Assembly (NCBI RefSeq): GCF_016583765.1
Contig: NZ_NRRR01000008.1
Coordinates: forward strand, 43,273-107,272
Reading direction: 5' to 3'
Source of the DNA: Chromatium weissei
GTDB taxonomy: Bacteria > Pseudomonadota > Gammaproteobacteria > Chromatiales > Chromatiaceae
Length of the DNA: 64,000 nucleotides
Position numbers and translations under genes: made by a program. The notes beneath the pieces are model-generated. The model was not told the DNA's origin. It searched no databases and was given only the letters and a program-made list of their open reading frames with translations. Each line of letters starts with the position of its first letter. Positions within the stretch are counted from its first letter, which is position 1. Below, piece after piece: positions 34,941-44,603 of this stretch.

Positions 34941-37178
34941 ATGACAATACGGAAAAAAATGCTCGTCTTCTTTTTGTTAATGATCGTGTTGTTAATGGTT
35001 TCGGCTTGGTTTGGAATGAGAAGCATTCAGCGACTTTCAAACACCAGTCTTATTGGGCTAGAAACGATTAAGGTCGAAAACGCATTGACTGCGGCGATTG
35101 AAACAACACAGGTTCACTTCAAAAATCAGGTACACGAATGGAAAAACATTCTGCTTCGTGGCAGTGAAAAAGACAGTTATCAAAAGTATTTTGCACAATT
35201 CAATCGTGAAAGTCAGATTGTGCAAAACAATTTGAAAATTGCATCCTATTTAATGCAGCAATTGGAATTGCCGGTTGATGAAGCGAAGTCCCTTCAAAAA
35301 ATACATTCGGAGTTGACCGCAAAATACATTGAAAAATTGCAGCAATTTGATTCAAATAATCCGCAAGCAGGAAAACTCGTCGATCAATTGGTTAAAGGTA
35401 TTGATCGTCCAACCTCGGAGGCAATTGAAGCACTTGCACGCAGTATTGAAACACATTTTTATCAGGAGATAAAAAATGAGATCGAAGGAATTACAACCAT
35501 TACGAATAATTCGCGTTGGGAGTTTTTAATTGTTGTTGGTTTGGGAATGCTCGGTGCGGCGCTATTGTCGTGGTGGATGCTACACGATTTAATGCGTCAA
35601 TTGGGTGGTGAGCCGAGTTATGCAGCAGCGATTGCAAATCGAATTGCCAGAGACGATTTAGATATGGATATTCAGGTTATAGGTAAAGCTGAGGATAGTG
35701 TATTAGCTGCGATTAGAATCATGCAGCAGGCACTCAAAAATCGTATTACAGCGGAGCGCGCTGTTGCCGCAGAAAATCTGCGTATTCGCTTTGCGCTTGA
35801 TAATGTCACGATTCCCGTCACTGTGTCTGATGATCAACATGCGTTGGTGTATTTTAATGCTGCCGGAAAACAATTATGGCAGCGTATTTGTAAGAATAGT
35901 TCGCGTAATCAATCTGAATGCGATACGCATAAAATGATAGGAACGCGTTTGTCTAATTATTTTGAAGATGAGGCAACTCGCACCGCGTATCGTACTGAAT
36001 TCACTGAAGCGCACACGCTGGATACGATATTAAATCAACGGTATTTGCGTGTAACGGTAAGTCCGGTGCGTTCGGATACAGGTGTGTATCAGGGTCGCGT
36101 GACGCAGTGGTTGGATCGTACAACTGAAGTCGCTATTGAAAAGGAAATTGCACATTTAGTTTATACTGCGGCGCAAGGTGATTTAACGCAGCGTATTCGT
36201 GTTGCAGATAAAGATGGATTTTTTCAGCAATTGGCAGAAGGATTAAATCAATTGATGACGATTGTCACCAGCGGTTTAACCGATTTGGCGGCGGTACTCA
36301 ATTCGGTGGCGCAGGGTGATTTAACACACACGATAACTGCTGAATACGCGGGAGTCTTTGGTCAATTAAAAGATAATACAAATATGACGGTGGAGCGGCT
36401 GCGCGCTATTGTGGCGCAAATGAGTGAAACGACAAATATGGTGAATACGGCGGCGCAGGAAATTGCGGCGGGTAATACCAATCTTGCAACGCGAACTGAA
36501 GCGCAGGCTAGTAATTTGCAGCAGACTGTGGCGAATATGGAAACGCTGAATGGAGCGGTGTCGCGCAATGCGGATAATGCAATTAAAGCGAATAGCATTA
36601 CGCGTCATGCGAATGACATTGTGAAACAGGGCGGCGATATGGTGCAAAGTGTGGTGGCGACGATGGGCGCGATTCAGGCTTCTAGCAATAAAATTGCGGA
36701 CATCATTAGTGTGATTGATTCAATTGCGTTTCAAACCAATATCTTGGCGCTCAATGCGGCGGTTGAAGCTGCTCGCGCTGGTGAGTTGGGACGCGGGTTT
36801 GCAGTGGTGGCGGCGGAGGTGCGCAATTTGGCGCAGCGCAGTGCTCAGGCGGCGAAGGAAACGAAGGCGTTGATTGAAGACAGCGTTGAGCGTATCAGCG
36901 AGGGTGTGCATTTGGTTGAGGGAACGGGGCGCACGATGGCGGAAGTTGTCAGCAGTTTTCGGCAAGTTGCCACGCTGATTACCGAAATTAGCGATGCCAG
37001 CCGTGAACAATCGGGTGAAATTGCGGAGATGACGCTGGCGGTTGGGCAGATGGACGAGATGACGCAGCAAAATGCGACGTTGGTGGAACAGGCTGCCGTT
37101 GCGGCGGAAAGTTTGAGCGATCAAGCGCGTTCGCTGGCAGAAATAGTCTCGGTGTTTCGAGTGAGGACAGCGGTATGA
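34941..37178 (+). CDS. Methyl-accepting chemotaxis protein with PAS-like insert between HAMP regions
   Basis: A 745-residue chemoreceptor. Membrane segments at about 8-28 and 190-212 flank a helical periplasmic sensor of the four-helix-bundle kind. A HAMP region is followed by a PAS-like domain (about 288-400, FALDNVTIPVTVSDDQHALVYFNAAG in two parts). A second HAMP-like stretch comes next (VYTAAQGDLTQRIRVADKDG), then the signalling domain with the tip FQTNILALNAAVEAARAGEL. The 3' end overlaps the maf-like gene by 4 bases. Input may be periplasmic, cytoplasmic, or both. Confidence 0.93.
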   Translation: MTIRKKMLVFFLLMIVLLMVSAWFGMRSIQRLSNTSLIGLETIKVENALTAAIETTQVHFKNQVHEWKNILLRGSEKDSYQKYFAQFNRESQIVQNNLKIASYLMQQLELPVDEAKSLQKIHSELTAKYIEKLQQFDSNNPQAGKLVDQLVKGIDRPTSEAIEALARSIETHFYQEIKNEIEGITTITNNSRWEFLIVVGLGMLGAALLSWWMLHDLMRQLGGEPSYAAAIANRIARDDLDMDIQVIGKAEDSVLAAIRIMQQALKNRITAERAVAAENLRIRFALDNVTIPVTVSDDQHALVYFNAAGKQLWQRICKNSSRNQSECDTHKMIGTRLSNYFEDEATRTAYRTEFTEAHTLDTILNQRYLRVTVSPVRSDTGVYQGRVTQWLDRTTEVAIEKEIAHLVYTAAQGDLTQRIRVADKDGFFQQLAEGLNQLMTIVTSGLTDLAAVLNSVAQGDLTHTITAEYAGVFGQLKDNTNMTVERLRAIVAQMSETTNMVNTAAQEIAAGNTNLATRTEAQASNLQQTVANMETLNGAVSRNADNAIKANSITRHANDIVKQGGDMVQSVVATMGAIQASSNKIADIISVIDSIAFQTNILALNAAVEAARAGELGRGFAVVAAEVRNLAQRSAQAAKETKALIEDSVERISEGVHLVEGTGRTMAEVVSSFRQVATLITEISDASREQSGEIAEMTLAVGQMDEMTQQNATLVEQAAVAAESLSDQARSLAEIVSVFRVRTAV

Positions 37179-37789
37179 GCGCCAATGTCGCATTATTGCA
37201 ACCACCGCAATCGCTGATTTTGGCATCCACTTCGCCGTATCGCCGAGCACTGCTGGCGCGGCTGGGTTTGGCATTTACCGCCGTTGCGCCGCAAGTCGAT
37301 GAAACGCGCCAGCCGAATGAAACAGCAATCGCGCTGGTGCTGCGTTTGGCGGAAGCCAAGGCACGCGCAGTAGCAGCAAATTTTCCCACTGCGCTCATCA
37401 TCGGCTCGGATCAGGTCGCGGTGCGTGATGATGTCGTGCTCGGTAAACCGCATCACCGCGAGGCGGCAATTGCGCAACTGGAAGCGGCATCTGGTCGGTG
37501 TGTGCTGTTTCATACGGGATTGTGTTTATTCAATGCGGCGACGGGCGAGGCACGAACGTTGCAGGAGCCATTTCGCGTACATTTCCGCACGCTCACGCGC
37601 CAGCACATTGAACGTTATCTCGACCGCGAACAACCCTATGATTGTGCGGGAAGTTTCAAATCAGAGGGATTGGGTATCACGCTGTTTGCGCGGTTAGAAG
37701 GCGATGATGCCAACGCGCTGATTGGATTGCCGCTGATTCGCTTAACTGCGTTATTGGAAGCTGCGGGCTGTCATCCGCTGGACGTGTAA
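37175..37789 (+). CDS. Maf/YceF-family nucleoside triphosphate pyrophosphatase
   Basis: A 204-residue Maf-family protein that hydrolyses (often modified) nucleoside triphosphates to monophosphates. Marks are LILASTSPYRRALLARLGL at the start, GSDQVAVRDDVVLGKP with the catalytic Asp, YDCAGSFKSEGLGI, and a NALIGLPL end. The DCAGSFKSEGLG block with SPYRR resembles the YceF branch (7-methyl-GTP type). The ATG overlaps the chemoreceptor stop by 4 bases. The usual YceF neighbours (yceD, rpmF, fatty-acid genes) are not here. Confidence 0.9.
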   Translation: MSANVALLQPPQSLILASTSPYRRALLARLGLAFTAVAPQVDETRQPNETAIALVLRLAEAKARAVAANFPTALIIGSDQVAVRDDVVLGKPHHREAAIAQLEAASGRCVLFHTGLCLFNAATGEARTLQEPFRVHFRTLTRQHIERYLDREQPYDCAGSFKSEGLGITLFARLEGDDANALIGLPLIRLTALLEAAGCHPLDV

Positions 37790-37870
37790 TCGCCGTATTT
37801 GAATTGCTTATCCGTAGGTTGTTCAGGATAATTCATGTTATTTATCAAGTTTTTTGCGAGGAACTGCGTT

Positions 37871-39361
37871 ATGCCGCTTGATACGAATCACTTTCGTTTG
37901 GCTTGGACTTTTCCGCTCGCGCTGTTGGTGATGACACTCATTCTGAATGGCTGCGCGGGTTCCGGTGGCAAGCGCGACCGTGACGATAGTGACAATGACG
38001 TTGGTGCATCTTCAACTTTTCCCGTTCCGGCAGAAATCAAGGACAACGTTGATTTCTGGCGGCATGTTTATGGCGTGTGGAGTCGCGGCGAGGTGGCCAT
38101 TCACGACGATGAACACATGGGCGTGATTTATGAAGTCGCCAAAATTCCCGGCGCAATTCAAGCCGGTTATACCGCCAACCAAAAAGATTGGTTGAATGCG
38201 CGTCTGAGCGATTACGCCAGTGCATTGCGTGGTTTAGAAGAGCGAGTGCGGTCGCGGCAAACGCTGACTTCGCGTGATAAGGAATTGTTGGCGAAATTTG
38301 AAAACAGCGGCGGCAATGCGGCGATTTATGGCGCTGCCGACCGTTTACGCGCCCAGCGTGGCTTGCGCGAGCGGTTTCGGCGCAGTCTGGAAGTGAGCGG
38401 ACGCTACGATCAAGCCTTCCGCGAAATCATGCAAAGTCACAATGTTCCCGCAGATTTGGCGTATTTGCCACACGTCGAATCGTCGTTTCAGATGAATGCA
38501 AAATCGAGCGTGGGAGCCAGCGGAGTGTGGCAATTCATGCCTGCGACTGGACGCGTCTACATGACGGTCAACGACAATATCGACGAGCGTTATGATCCCA
38601 TTCTCGCTGCTGACGGCGCGGCGCGTTATTTGTCGCAGGCGTATCGGCGTTTGAAAAGCTGGCCGCTGGCGATCACTTCGTACAATCACGGTCAGGGCGG
38701 AATGGCGAAGGCCAAATCATTACACGGCGATCAAATCGGAAAAATCGTCAAGAATTACAACGGTAAAGCCTTTGGTTTTGCGTCGCGCAATTACTACGCT
38801 GAGTTCGTTGCAGCGCGTGAAGTTGCTCGCAATGCGCCGCGTTATTTTCCCGAAGGTGTCAATTACGAACGCCCTTGGCCCTATGATCGTCTCGTGCTGG
38901 CGCACACCATGCCGGCGACCAATCTTGCGCGACATTACGGCATTTCCACCGCCCGACTGGCTGATCTCAATTTGCATTGGCGTGATGCTGTCCGTGATGG
39001 TCGCGCCAATTTGCCAGCGGGAAGCACGATCTGGTTGCCAGAGGGTTCGATTCGACGCGTGGGCAGTCAACCGCCACCCGTTGCTGCGTCGCTGTTAGCG
39101 CGTACCACGCCGCCTAAATCCAAATCCGTCGCTGCTGTGGCGAATACCGCATCAAATCAAGGAAAAGCAGAAACGCCGACGCGAGTGGTGGCAACAAAAG
39201 TGCTACCAAAAACGCGCTATCACGTTGTACAACCACAGGAAACGCTGTATCGCGTCGCAGCAATTAACGGTCTTTCCGTGAGTGAATTGCGCCAGCTCAA
39301 TCAAATGGGCACGAATGAAAACAACATTCGACCGGGACAAAAGCTGAAAGTCGGCATTTGA
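37871..39361 (+). CDS. mltD: Membrane-bound lytic murein transglycosylase D
   Basis: Cleaves peptidoglycan to anhydromuropeptides. The 496-residue protein has a lipoprotein signal ending in the lipobox LNGC. A transglycosylase domain follows with LPHVESSFQMNAKSSVGASG (catalytic Glu) and WQFMPATGRVYMTVNDNIDE, then ITSYNHGQGGMAKAK. A C-terminal LysM motif begins YHVVQPQETLYRVAAINGLS, and a weaker LysM-like stretch lies before it (AHTMPATNLARHYGIS). The start is ATG 37871, with GAGGAA correctly spaced, instead of the frame's first ATG at 37835. It acts at the outer membrane's inner face. Confidence 0.93.
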   Translation: MPLDTNHFRLAWTFPLALLVMTLILNGCAGSGGKRDRDDSDNDVGASSTFPVPAEIKDNVDFWRHVYGVWSRGEVAIHDDEHMGVIYEVAKIPGAIQAGYTANQKDWLNARLSDYASALRGLEERVRSRQTLTSRDKELLAKFENSGGNAAIYGAADRLRAQRGLRERFRRSLEVSGRYDQAFREIMQSHNVPADLAYLPHVESSFQMNAKSSVGASGVWQFMPATGRVYMTVNDNIDERYDPILAADGAARYLSQAYRRLKSWPLAITSYNHGQGGMAKAKSLHGDQIGKIVKNYNGKAFGFASRNYYAEFVAAREVARNAPRYFPEGVNYERPWPYDRLVLAHTMPATNLARHYGISTARLADLNLHWRDAVRDGRANLPAGSTIWLPEGSIRRVGSQPPPVAASLLARTTPPKSKSVAAVANTASNQGKAETPTRVVATKVLPKTRYHVVQPQETLYRVAAINGLSVSELRQLNQMGTNENNIRPGQKLKVGI

Positions 39362-39381
39362 ATTGCGTTGACAGCGTGTTG

Positions 39382-39648
39382 CTAATGTCCAGTGATGCAG
39401 TGATCGCTGCATTCTTTTTGGGTTTGGAATGGAATCCGACCCTTGCAACCACCATAAGTGAAAGGCTTGCAGCGATTATCTCGATAATCGTAATAAAACC
39501 GCATTTCTCGCGCTCGACATGAACCAGAATCAGGCTTGACCAAACAGTCCACCGGCAAACCATTTTTCTGGTTCGAAAGAGAGTCATCAGAAGCGCAACC
39601 TGTTGCGGCGATAGCAAATAACATCGGAATGGTAAACAACACACGCAT
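39382..39648 (-). CDS. Kunitz/BPTI-domain lipoprotein, probable serine protease inhibitor
   Basis: An 88-residue protein. Start is ATG 39648, nine bases after GGAG; an upstream ATG at 39663 has no such site. The signal peptide ends in the lipobox ATGC (Cys 18), with Ala at +2, which suggests the outer membrane. Residues 34-85 match a Kunitz domain. Cysteines are at 35, 44, 60, 68, 80 and 84, spaced 8-15-7-11-3 against 8-15-7-12-3 in bovine BPTI, and the RFYYDYR and FTYGGCKGR blocks align with RYFYNAK and FVYGGCRAK. The P1 site is Arg 45 (GSC-RA), pointing to trypsin-like targets. Kunitz domains are mainly animal; bacterial examples are uncommon. Inhibition is inference. Confidence 0.88.
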   Translation of the reverse strand: MRVLFTIPMLFAIAATGCASDDSLSNQKNGLPVDCLVKPDSGSCRAREMRFYYDYRDNRCKPFTYGGCKGRIPFQTQKECSDHCITGH

Positions 39649-39750
39649 CGTTAATCGCTCCATCGTTTGCGAGTGGCAATTTTGCGGTTCCGTTAACGTT
39701 CTGTCGATGCGTCAGTGATTCGACACGCTCACATTTATCGAAGAATCAAC

Positions 39751-40551
39751 ATGTTCGCATTTCCCTCCGCACCGCTGCGCGTTCTACAACTCAGCGATCC
39801 ACATCTTTTCGCCAATGCCGACGGTCATCTGCTCGGCATCACCACTCGCGCCAGTTTTGACGCAGTGCTGGCGCTGGCAATCGCCACACCCGCTGCGGCA
39901 CTCATTTTAACTGGCGATCTCGTGCACGATGATTCCGCCGTTGGTTATGCCGCACTGCACGCTCGGCTCTCGACTGTCAATTGTCCGACACATTGCCTTG
40001 CCGGCAATCACGATCATTCTGAATTGCTGCAAGCGCATTTTGGTATTGCTGCCATCGCGCCGATTCAGCAAGTGTGGTTGCCGCCGTGGAAGCTGCTGCT
40101 ACTCAATTCGCAGGTGACTGGTCGCAATCACGGCAGTTTTCAGCGCAAGCAACTTGCTGAATTAAAACAGCAATTAACTAAAGACTCTGCGCCAACGCTG
40201 ATTTTTCTGCACCATCAACCGCTGCCGATTCACAGTCGATGGCTGGATACGCTCGCCGTAGAAAATGGCGCTGAGTTGTTGCAGCTCTGCGATCAACATT
40301 CACAGGTTAAAGCTGTGATTTTTGGGCATATTCATCAGGAATTTGCAGCACGACGCGGCGGCTATCAACTGCTCGGAGCACCGTCAACCTGTGTGCAATT
40401 TTTGCCCGAAAGCGACGATTTTGCCGTCGATGAGCAACGCCAGCCGGGTTATCGTGAGTTGTTGCTGAATGCGAATGGCACGTTGACGACTCGCGTGGTG
40501 CGATTGGCGCATTATCACGAATCACCGCAGTTAAAAAGCAAGGGATATTAA
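39751..40551 (+). CDS. cpdA: 3',5'-cyclic AMP phosphodiesterase (CpdA-like metallophosphoesterase)
   Basis: A 266-residue class III cyclic nucleotide phosphodiesterase. The metallophosphoesterase motifs appear in order: QLSDPHLF (D-x-H), LTGDLVHDD (GD), LAGNHDH (GNHD), LHHQP (H) and FGHIHQE (GHxH). Length and the DPHLF start fit CpdA, which hydrolyses cAMP. The ATG at 39751 is chosen over an upstream GTG (39715) because the conserved VLQLSDPHLF starts soon after it. A strong terminator follows at 40561-40591. Related phosphoesterases have other substrates, so cAMP is probable rather than shown. Confidence 0.88.
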   Translation: MFAFPSAPLRVLQLSDPHLFANADGHLLGITTRASFDAVLALAIATPAAALILTGDLVHDDSAVGYAALHARLSTVNCPTHCLAGNHDHSELLQAHFGIAAIAPIQQVWLPPWKLLLLNSQVTGRNHGSFQRKQLAELKQQLTKDSAPTLIFLHHQPLPIHSRWLDTLAVENGAELLQLCDQHSQVKAVIFGHIHQEFAARRGGYQLLGAPSTCVQFLPESDDFAVDEQRQPGYRELLLNANGTLTTRVVRLAHYHESPQLKSKGY

Positions 40552-40560
40552 GCAGATACA

Positions 40561-40591
40561 AAAACGCTCCGCGTGGTGCGCGGAGCGTTTT
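40561..40591. terminator. Strong bidirectional terminator between cpdA and hflC
   Basis: AAAACGCTCCGCG and CGCGGAGCGTTTT form a perfect 13-bp stem around the 5-base loop TGGTG. The stem carries A and T tracts at its two ends, so it can work for both convergent transcripts: cpdA from the left (stop at 40551) and hflC from the right (stop at 40614). Confidence 0.9.
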
Positions 40592-40613
40592 GGTTTTCAA
40601 ACGAAGTTGCGCA

Positions 40614-41492
40614 TTATTGACCGGAGGGCTTGCGGAAAAAGCGGAAAAACTCTGAATCCGGTTGCAACACCAAAACATCGCTGCCCTTGCCAAAGGTGGT
40701 GCGATAGGCGTTCAAACTGCGATAAAACGCATAAAATTCAGGGTTTTGATTGAATGCGGCAGCGTAGATTTCTGTCGCTTTCGCATCGCCCTCACCGCGA
40801 ATTTCTTCCGATTCTTTATAGGCTTCGGCAATGGTCACGGTGCGCTGGCGATCTGCATCCGCCCGAATGCGCTCGGCAGCTTCTGAACCCTTCGCTCGCA
40901 AATCTCGTGCGACCCGTTCGCGTTCGGCGCGCATTCGCTGATACACCGATTCACTGACTTCCGGTGGCAAATCAATCTTTTTCACTCGAATATCAATCAC
41001 TTTGACACCGAGATCGGCAGCGTTGGCGTTGACTTCACGCGTGAGAATTTCCATCAGCGCCAGCCGGTCGTCAGACACCACTTCTTGAATTGTGCGTTTA
41101 CCGAATTCATCGCGCAGACTGGTGTTGATGCGCTCGGACAACAGTCGACTGGTACGCGCACTGTTGCCGCCGGTGGAGCGAAAAAACTGCTCCGCACTAG
41201 AAATACGCCATTTCGCGTAGGAATCGACGATCACATCTTTCTTTTCAATCGTCAAAAAGCGTTCGGGCTGGGCATCGAGCGTTTGAATGCGGCGGTCGAA
41301 CGTTTTAATTTGATTGAGCAATGGAATTTTGAAATGAATGCCGGGTTTGAAATCATCCGACACGATTTCACCTAAACGCAGCTTGATCGCAACTTCGTAT
41401 TCCTGCACAACGAAAGTAAAGCTATAAAAAAACAGCGTCGCCGTCACGAGAATGACGGGAATAAACGTTTTTAAGCGATTGGATTGATTCAT
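40614..41492 (-). CDS. hflC: HflC, SPFH-domain partner of HflK
   Basis: A 292-residue band-7/SPFH membrane protein. It has an N-terminal anchor (IPVILVTATLFFYSFTFVVQ), then the SPFH domain with GEIVSDDFKPGIHFKIPLLN and the HflC block DAQPERFLTIEKKDVIVDSY. It continues through a long Arg/Glu/Ala coiled coil (RMRAERERVARDLRAKGSEA) and ends near SEFFRFFRK. With HflK it forms a large periplasmic cage around FtsH hexamers and modulates proteolysis. Its ATG overlaps the hflK stop (TAATG). Terminator at 40561-40591. Confidence 0.96.
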   Translation of the reverse strand: MNQSNRLKTFIPVILVTATLFFYSFTFVVQEYEVAIKLRLGEIVSDDFKPGIHFKIPLLNQIKTFDRRIQTLDAQPERFLTIEKKDVIVDSYAKWRISSAEQFFRSTGGNSARTSRLLSERINTSLRDEFGKRTIQEVVSDDRLALMEILTREVNANAADLGVKVIDIRVKKIDLPPEVSESVYQRMRAERERVARDLRAKGSEAAERIRADADRQRTVTIAEAYKESEEIRGEGDAKATEIYAAAFNQNPEFYAFYRSLNAYRTTFGKGSDVLVLQPDSEFFRFFRKPSGQ

Positions 41493-42673
41493 TAACGCGC
41501 TCTCCGATCACGATCAACGGCGCGTGAAGACGAATCGTTATGCTCTGGCAACATTAGCGTTGTCGTTGCAGTCGGTTCTGGTCGTGGCGGCTCAGTTGTC
41601 ATCGGTTGAAGTTTTTGTTGCTTCATCAATTGTTCCACTGGCAAATACAGCAGACTATTCGCGCCGTTATGCACATCCAGCAAAATTTTGTTATTGCCGC
41701 TCAACACCTGCTCCATCGTTTCTAAATACAACCGCTGGCGTGTGACTTCAGGTGCTTTTGCATACTGATTCAACACGGCCGTAAACCGCGAGGCTTCACC
41801 TTCGGATTCGGCGACAACGCGATCTCGATAGGCTTTGGCATCAGCCAACACACGGGCAGCGCCACCGCGAGCCTGCGGAAGCACCTCGTTAGAATAGGCT
41901 TCTGCTTGATTTTCCAAACGTTCCTTGTCTTCACGGGCTTTGATGGCGTCATCAAATGCTGCTTTTACCTGTTCTGGTGGCTTGGCCGGCTGCATGTTGA
42001 CCGAGGTCACGATCAAACCCGTTTTGTACTGATCCATCAGCGCCTGAATGCGTTCTTTGATGGTGACGGCTACTGCGCCGCGCCCTTCCGTCATCACGTA
42101 ATCGAGCTTGCTTTGTCCAATCGTCACGCGCACGACCGTCACGGTTGCGTCGTTCAAAGTGCGTTCAGGTGATTGATCTTGAAACAGATAATCCGCTGCG
42201 TCCTGAATACGCGACTGCACCGTCAATTCCACTTCAACGATGTTTTCATCCTGCGTCAGCATTGCGGCGCGATGGCTGAAGGTGGAAATCTCATCCACAT
42301 TGACCTTTTCCACTGCTTCAATTGGCATCGGAATATGCCAGTGCGGTCCAGGTCCGGTGGTGTCAACGTAAGCACCAAACCGCGTCACCACGCCCCGCTC
42401 GGCGGGTTCCACGATATAGATGCCCGAAGCCAGCCACACGACAACGGCAAGACCGAGCACAACACCGAGAATGCGGGCGCTCATTGGATCGCCATCATCA
42501 CCGCCAGCAGAACCGCGCCGCGAAGATTTCGGTTCACCACCGCCAAAGAGGTTAGAGATTTGTTCTTGGAGCTTGCGCACGACTTCATCGAGGTCGGGTG
42601 GACCCTGGTTATCGCCGCCATTCTTGCCGCCCCAAGGGTCTTGATTACCGCCACCTGGCTCATTCCAAGCCAT
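41492..42673 (-). CDS. hflK: HflK, SPFH-domain partner of HflC
   Basis: A 393-residue band-7/SPFH protein. The N-terminus is Gly/Asn/Asp-rich (MAWNEPGGGNQDPWGGKNGG), as usual for HflK, followed by LDEVVRKLQEQISNLFGGG and a membrane segment at about 70-90. The SPFH domain carries the HflK marks AERGVVTRFGAYVDTTGPG, MLTQDENIVEVELTVQ and NMQPAKPPEQVKAAFDDAIK. GGAG lies 5 bases before the ATG. It is the third gene of hfq-hflX-hflK-hflC, an order conserved in gammaproteobacteria; the intergenic gap to hflX is 66 bases. Confidence 0.96.
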   Translation of the reverse strand: MAWNEPGGGNQDPWGGKNGGDNQGPPDLDEVVRKLQEQISNLFGGGEPKSSRRGSAGGDDGDPMSARILGVVLGLAVVVWLASGIYIVEPAERGVVTRFGAYVDTTGPGPHWHIPMPIEAVEKVNVDEISTFSHRAAMLTQDENIVEVELTVQSRIQDAADYLFQDQSPERTLNDATVTVVRVTIGQSKLDYVMTEGRGAVAVTIKERIQALMDQYKTGLIVTSVNMQPAKPPEQVKAAFDDAIKAREDKERLENQAEAYSNEVLPQARGGAARVLADAKAYRDRVVAESEGEASRFTAVLNQYAKAPEVTRQRLYLETMEQVLSGNNKILLDVHNGANSLLYLPVEQLMKQQKLQPMTTEPPRPEPTATTTLMLPEHNDSSSRAVDRDRRAR

Positions 42674-42739
42674 AGCTGCTCCATTGATTGATTGGTTTGA
42701 GGAAATTATTGGAAATCGAATTGTAGGGGACTGACTGAA

Positions 42740-44098
42740 TCACGGCAAACGAACGGTCTCCAGCCGTTGGCGCAAGGCAACATCATGGGTCAAATGACGT
42801 TCCCACTGCGCGGCGCTGATGCTGAATTCGATCATCCAACCGCCGGTGTCAGCAGGTTCATCGGTGAGAATTTGCGCGTGTTCAAACAGCCATGCGCGTA
42901 ATTTGCCGTCGCTGGGTGCGAGCAGTAGCCGCTGGCGCATCTGCGTTCCACCAGTCAGTTCGCCGATTGCGGTCAGCAGTAAATCCATTCCCGCGCCGCT
43001 GTGCGCCGATAACCAGACACGAGTGGGATGACCCTCAGCATCGCGCTCCATGCGCGGCGACGCATCAGCGAGCAAATCCAGTTTGTTAAACACTTCCAAA
43101 CGCGGCAGTTGATCGCTGCCAATTTCTGCCAACACGCGCTCCACGTCATCCATTTGGCGATTGCGCGAGACGGCAGCGGCATCCACAACGTGCAATAACA
43201 GGCTGGCGCTGCGCGTTTCTTCTAATGTCGAACGAAAGGCCGCAACCAGTTCATGCGGTAATTGACTGACAAAACCGACCGTGTCGGCAATTAACACGCG
43301 TCCGCCGCTGGGCAGCGCGAGGCGACGCAGCGTCGAATCAAGTGTTGCAAACAGTTGATCGGCTTCAAACACGCCAGCCGCAGTTAACTGATTGAATAGA
43401 GTGGATTTGCCGGCGTTGGTGTAACCGACCAGCGAAATCACTGGCAACTCCGCTTTGGTGCGCGCACGTCGTCCCTGAGCGCGTTGACTTTCAATGCGTT
43501 GCAGTCGTTGCTCCAGCATATCGACGCGTTTGGCGAGCAGGCGGCGGTCGGTTTCCAACTGAGTTTCGCCGGGACCGCGTAAACCGATGCCGCCTTTTTG
43601 CCGTTCCAAATGCGTCCAGCCGCGCACCAATCGCGTTGACAGATGTTTGAGTTGTGCCAATTCCACCTGCAACTTGCCTTCAAATGACTGCGCTCGCTGC
43701 GCGAAGATGTCGAGAATCAGTCCGGCGCGGTCGAGCACTCGGCATTGCAGCAGTCGCTCCAAATTGCGCTCCTGCGCGGGCGACAGCGCGTGATTGAACA
43801 GTACCAACTCGGCTTCAGTCGCAGCGACTAATGCTTGTAATTCCTCAGCTTTTCCCGTGCCGATAAACAGGCGCGAATCCGGTGCGGAGCGCGAGCCGCC
43901 GATACTGCCGACGATTTCTGCACCGGCGGCAGTGGCTAAAAGTGCAAATTCTTCACGCGCATCCGCAGCGATGGTGAAGCCAATATCAAGTTGCGCCAAA
44001 ATCGCCCGCTCGCCTGATTGCGGGCGATCAAAAACCAGCGAGTGATTGGACGCAACGGGCGAAGTGGTGACGGAAGACACGCGAGTGATGCTTCTCAA
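42740..44098 (-). CDS. hflX: GTPase HflX
   Basis: A ribosome-associated GTPase that splits stalled 70S ribosomes under heat or other stress. The 452-residue protein has the HflX N-domain ([20 protein letters not shown] and [16 protein letters not shown]), a coiled-coil linker with [20 protein letters not shown], and the G domain: [28 protein letters not shown]. The start is taken as TTG 44098, overlapping the hfq stop by 4 bases (TTGA). GTG 44080 is a second candidate, since residues before it are not conserved. Confidence 0.95.
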   Translation of the reverse strand: MRSITRVSSVTTSPVASNHSLVFDRPQSGERAILAQLDIGFTIAADAREEFALLATAAGAEIVGSIGGSRSAPDSRLFIGTGKAEELQALVAATEAELVLFNHALSPAQERNLERLLQCRVLDRAGLILDIFAQRAQSFEGKLQVELAQLKHLSTRLVRGWTHLERQKGGIGLRGPGETQLETDRRLLAKRVDMLEQRLQRIESQRAQGRRARTKAELPVISLVGYTNAGKSTLFNQLTAAGVFEADQLFATLDSTLRRLALPSGGRVLIADTVGFVSQLPHELVAAFRSTLEETRSASLLLHVVDAAAVSRNRQMDDVERVLAEIGSDQLPRLEVFNKLDLLADASPRMERDAEGHPTRVWLSAHSGAGMDLLLTAIGELTGGTQMRQRLLLAPSDGKLRAWLFEHAQILTDEPADTGGWMIEFSISAAQWERHLTHDVALRQRLETVRLP

Positions 44099-44361
44099 TG
44101 GTTACCTAATTCAAATAGGTCAGGTTCTGCACTGCTGTCATCAAGCGGCAGCAATTTGACATTACGCGCTGGCACAACGGTCGAAATGGCGTGTTTATAA
44201 ATCATTTGACTCACATTGTTTTTCAGTAGCACGACAAATTGATCAAACGATTCAATTTGCCCTTGCAACTTGATGCCGTTGACTAAAAAGATCGACACCG
44301 GAACGCGTTCTTTACGCAGTGCATTGAGAAATGGGTCTTGCAAGCATTGGCCCTTGGACAT
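44095..44361 (-). CDS. hfq: RNA chaperone Hfq
   Basis: An 88-residue Sm-like protein forming hexamers that pair small RNAs with mRNAs. It begins [20 protein letters not shown], with proximal-face residues in QDPFLNALR, Sm1 in [21 protein letters not shown] and the Sm2 block [19 protein letters not shown]. The rim Arg residues and the YKH motif are present; the C-terminal tail is short and acidic. It heads the hfq-hflX-hflK-hflC cluster. miaA, its usual upstream neighbour, is absent; the L,D-transpeptidase gene lies upstream instead. Confidence 0.97.
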   Translation of the reverse strand: MSKGQCLQDPFLNALRKERVPVSIFLVNGIKLQGQIESFDQFVVLLKNNVSQMIYKHAISTVVPARNVKLLPLDDSSAEPDLFELGNH

Positions 44362-44563
44362 GGGAAAATCTCCTTGTTGTGTGAATTGCGAAATGCCCGA
44401 CTAAAAGACTTCGCGCTGCCAAATGGGCATTGACGAAGTTGTCCGTTGAGTTGCAGTCGGGACAAGCGTTCCCAACGAAATTAAGTGTTATCTAAATCGT
44501 GATATTACACCATTGATTGCATTATTAGTTGCCACAATGGGTACAAAACTGCGTTTTTCTGCC

Positions 44564-44591
44564 AACTGAAAACTGCCAACTGACAACTTTT
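44564..44591. repeat. Heptamer tandem repeat (AACTGxx) upstream of hfq
   Basis: Four 7-base units run in phase: AACTGAA, AACTGCC, AACTGAC, AACTTTT. The same word family (AACTGAC, or GTTGTCAG on the other strand) recurs in other intergenic spots of the window: 4779-4795, 8597-8619, 11673-11692 and 20096-20115. Otherwise the 242-base hfq upstream gap (44362-44603) holds no gene that I can see. Confidence 0.6.
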
Positions 44592-44603
44592 TTTGATGCA
44601 AAT

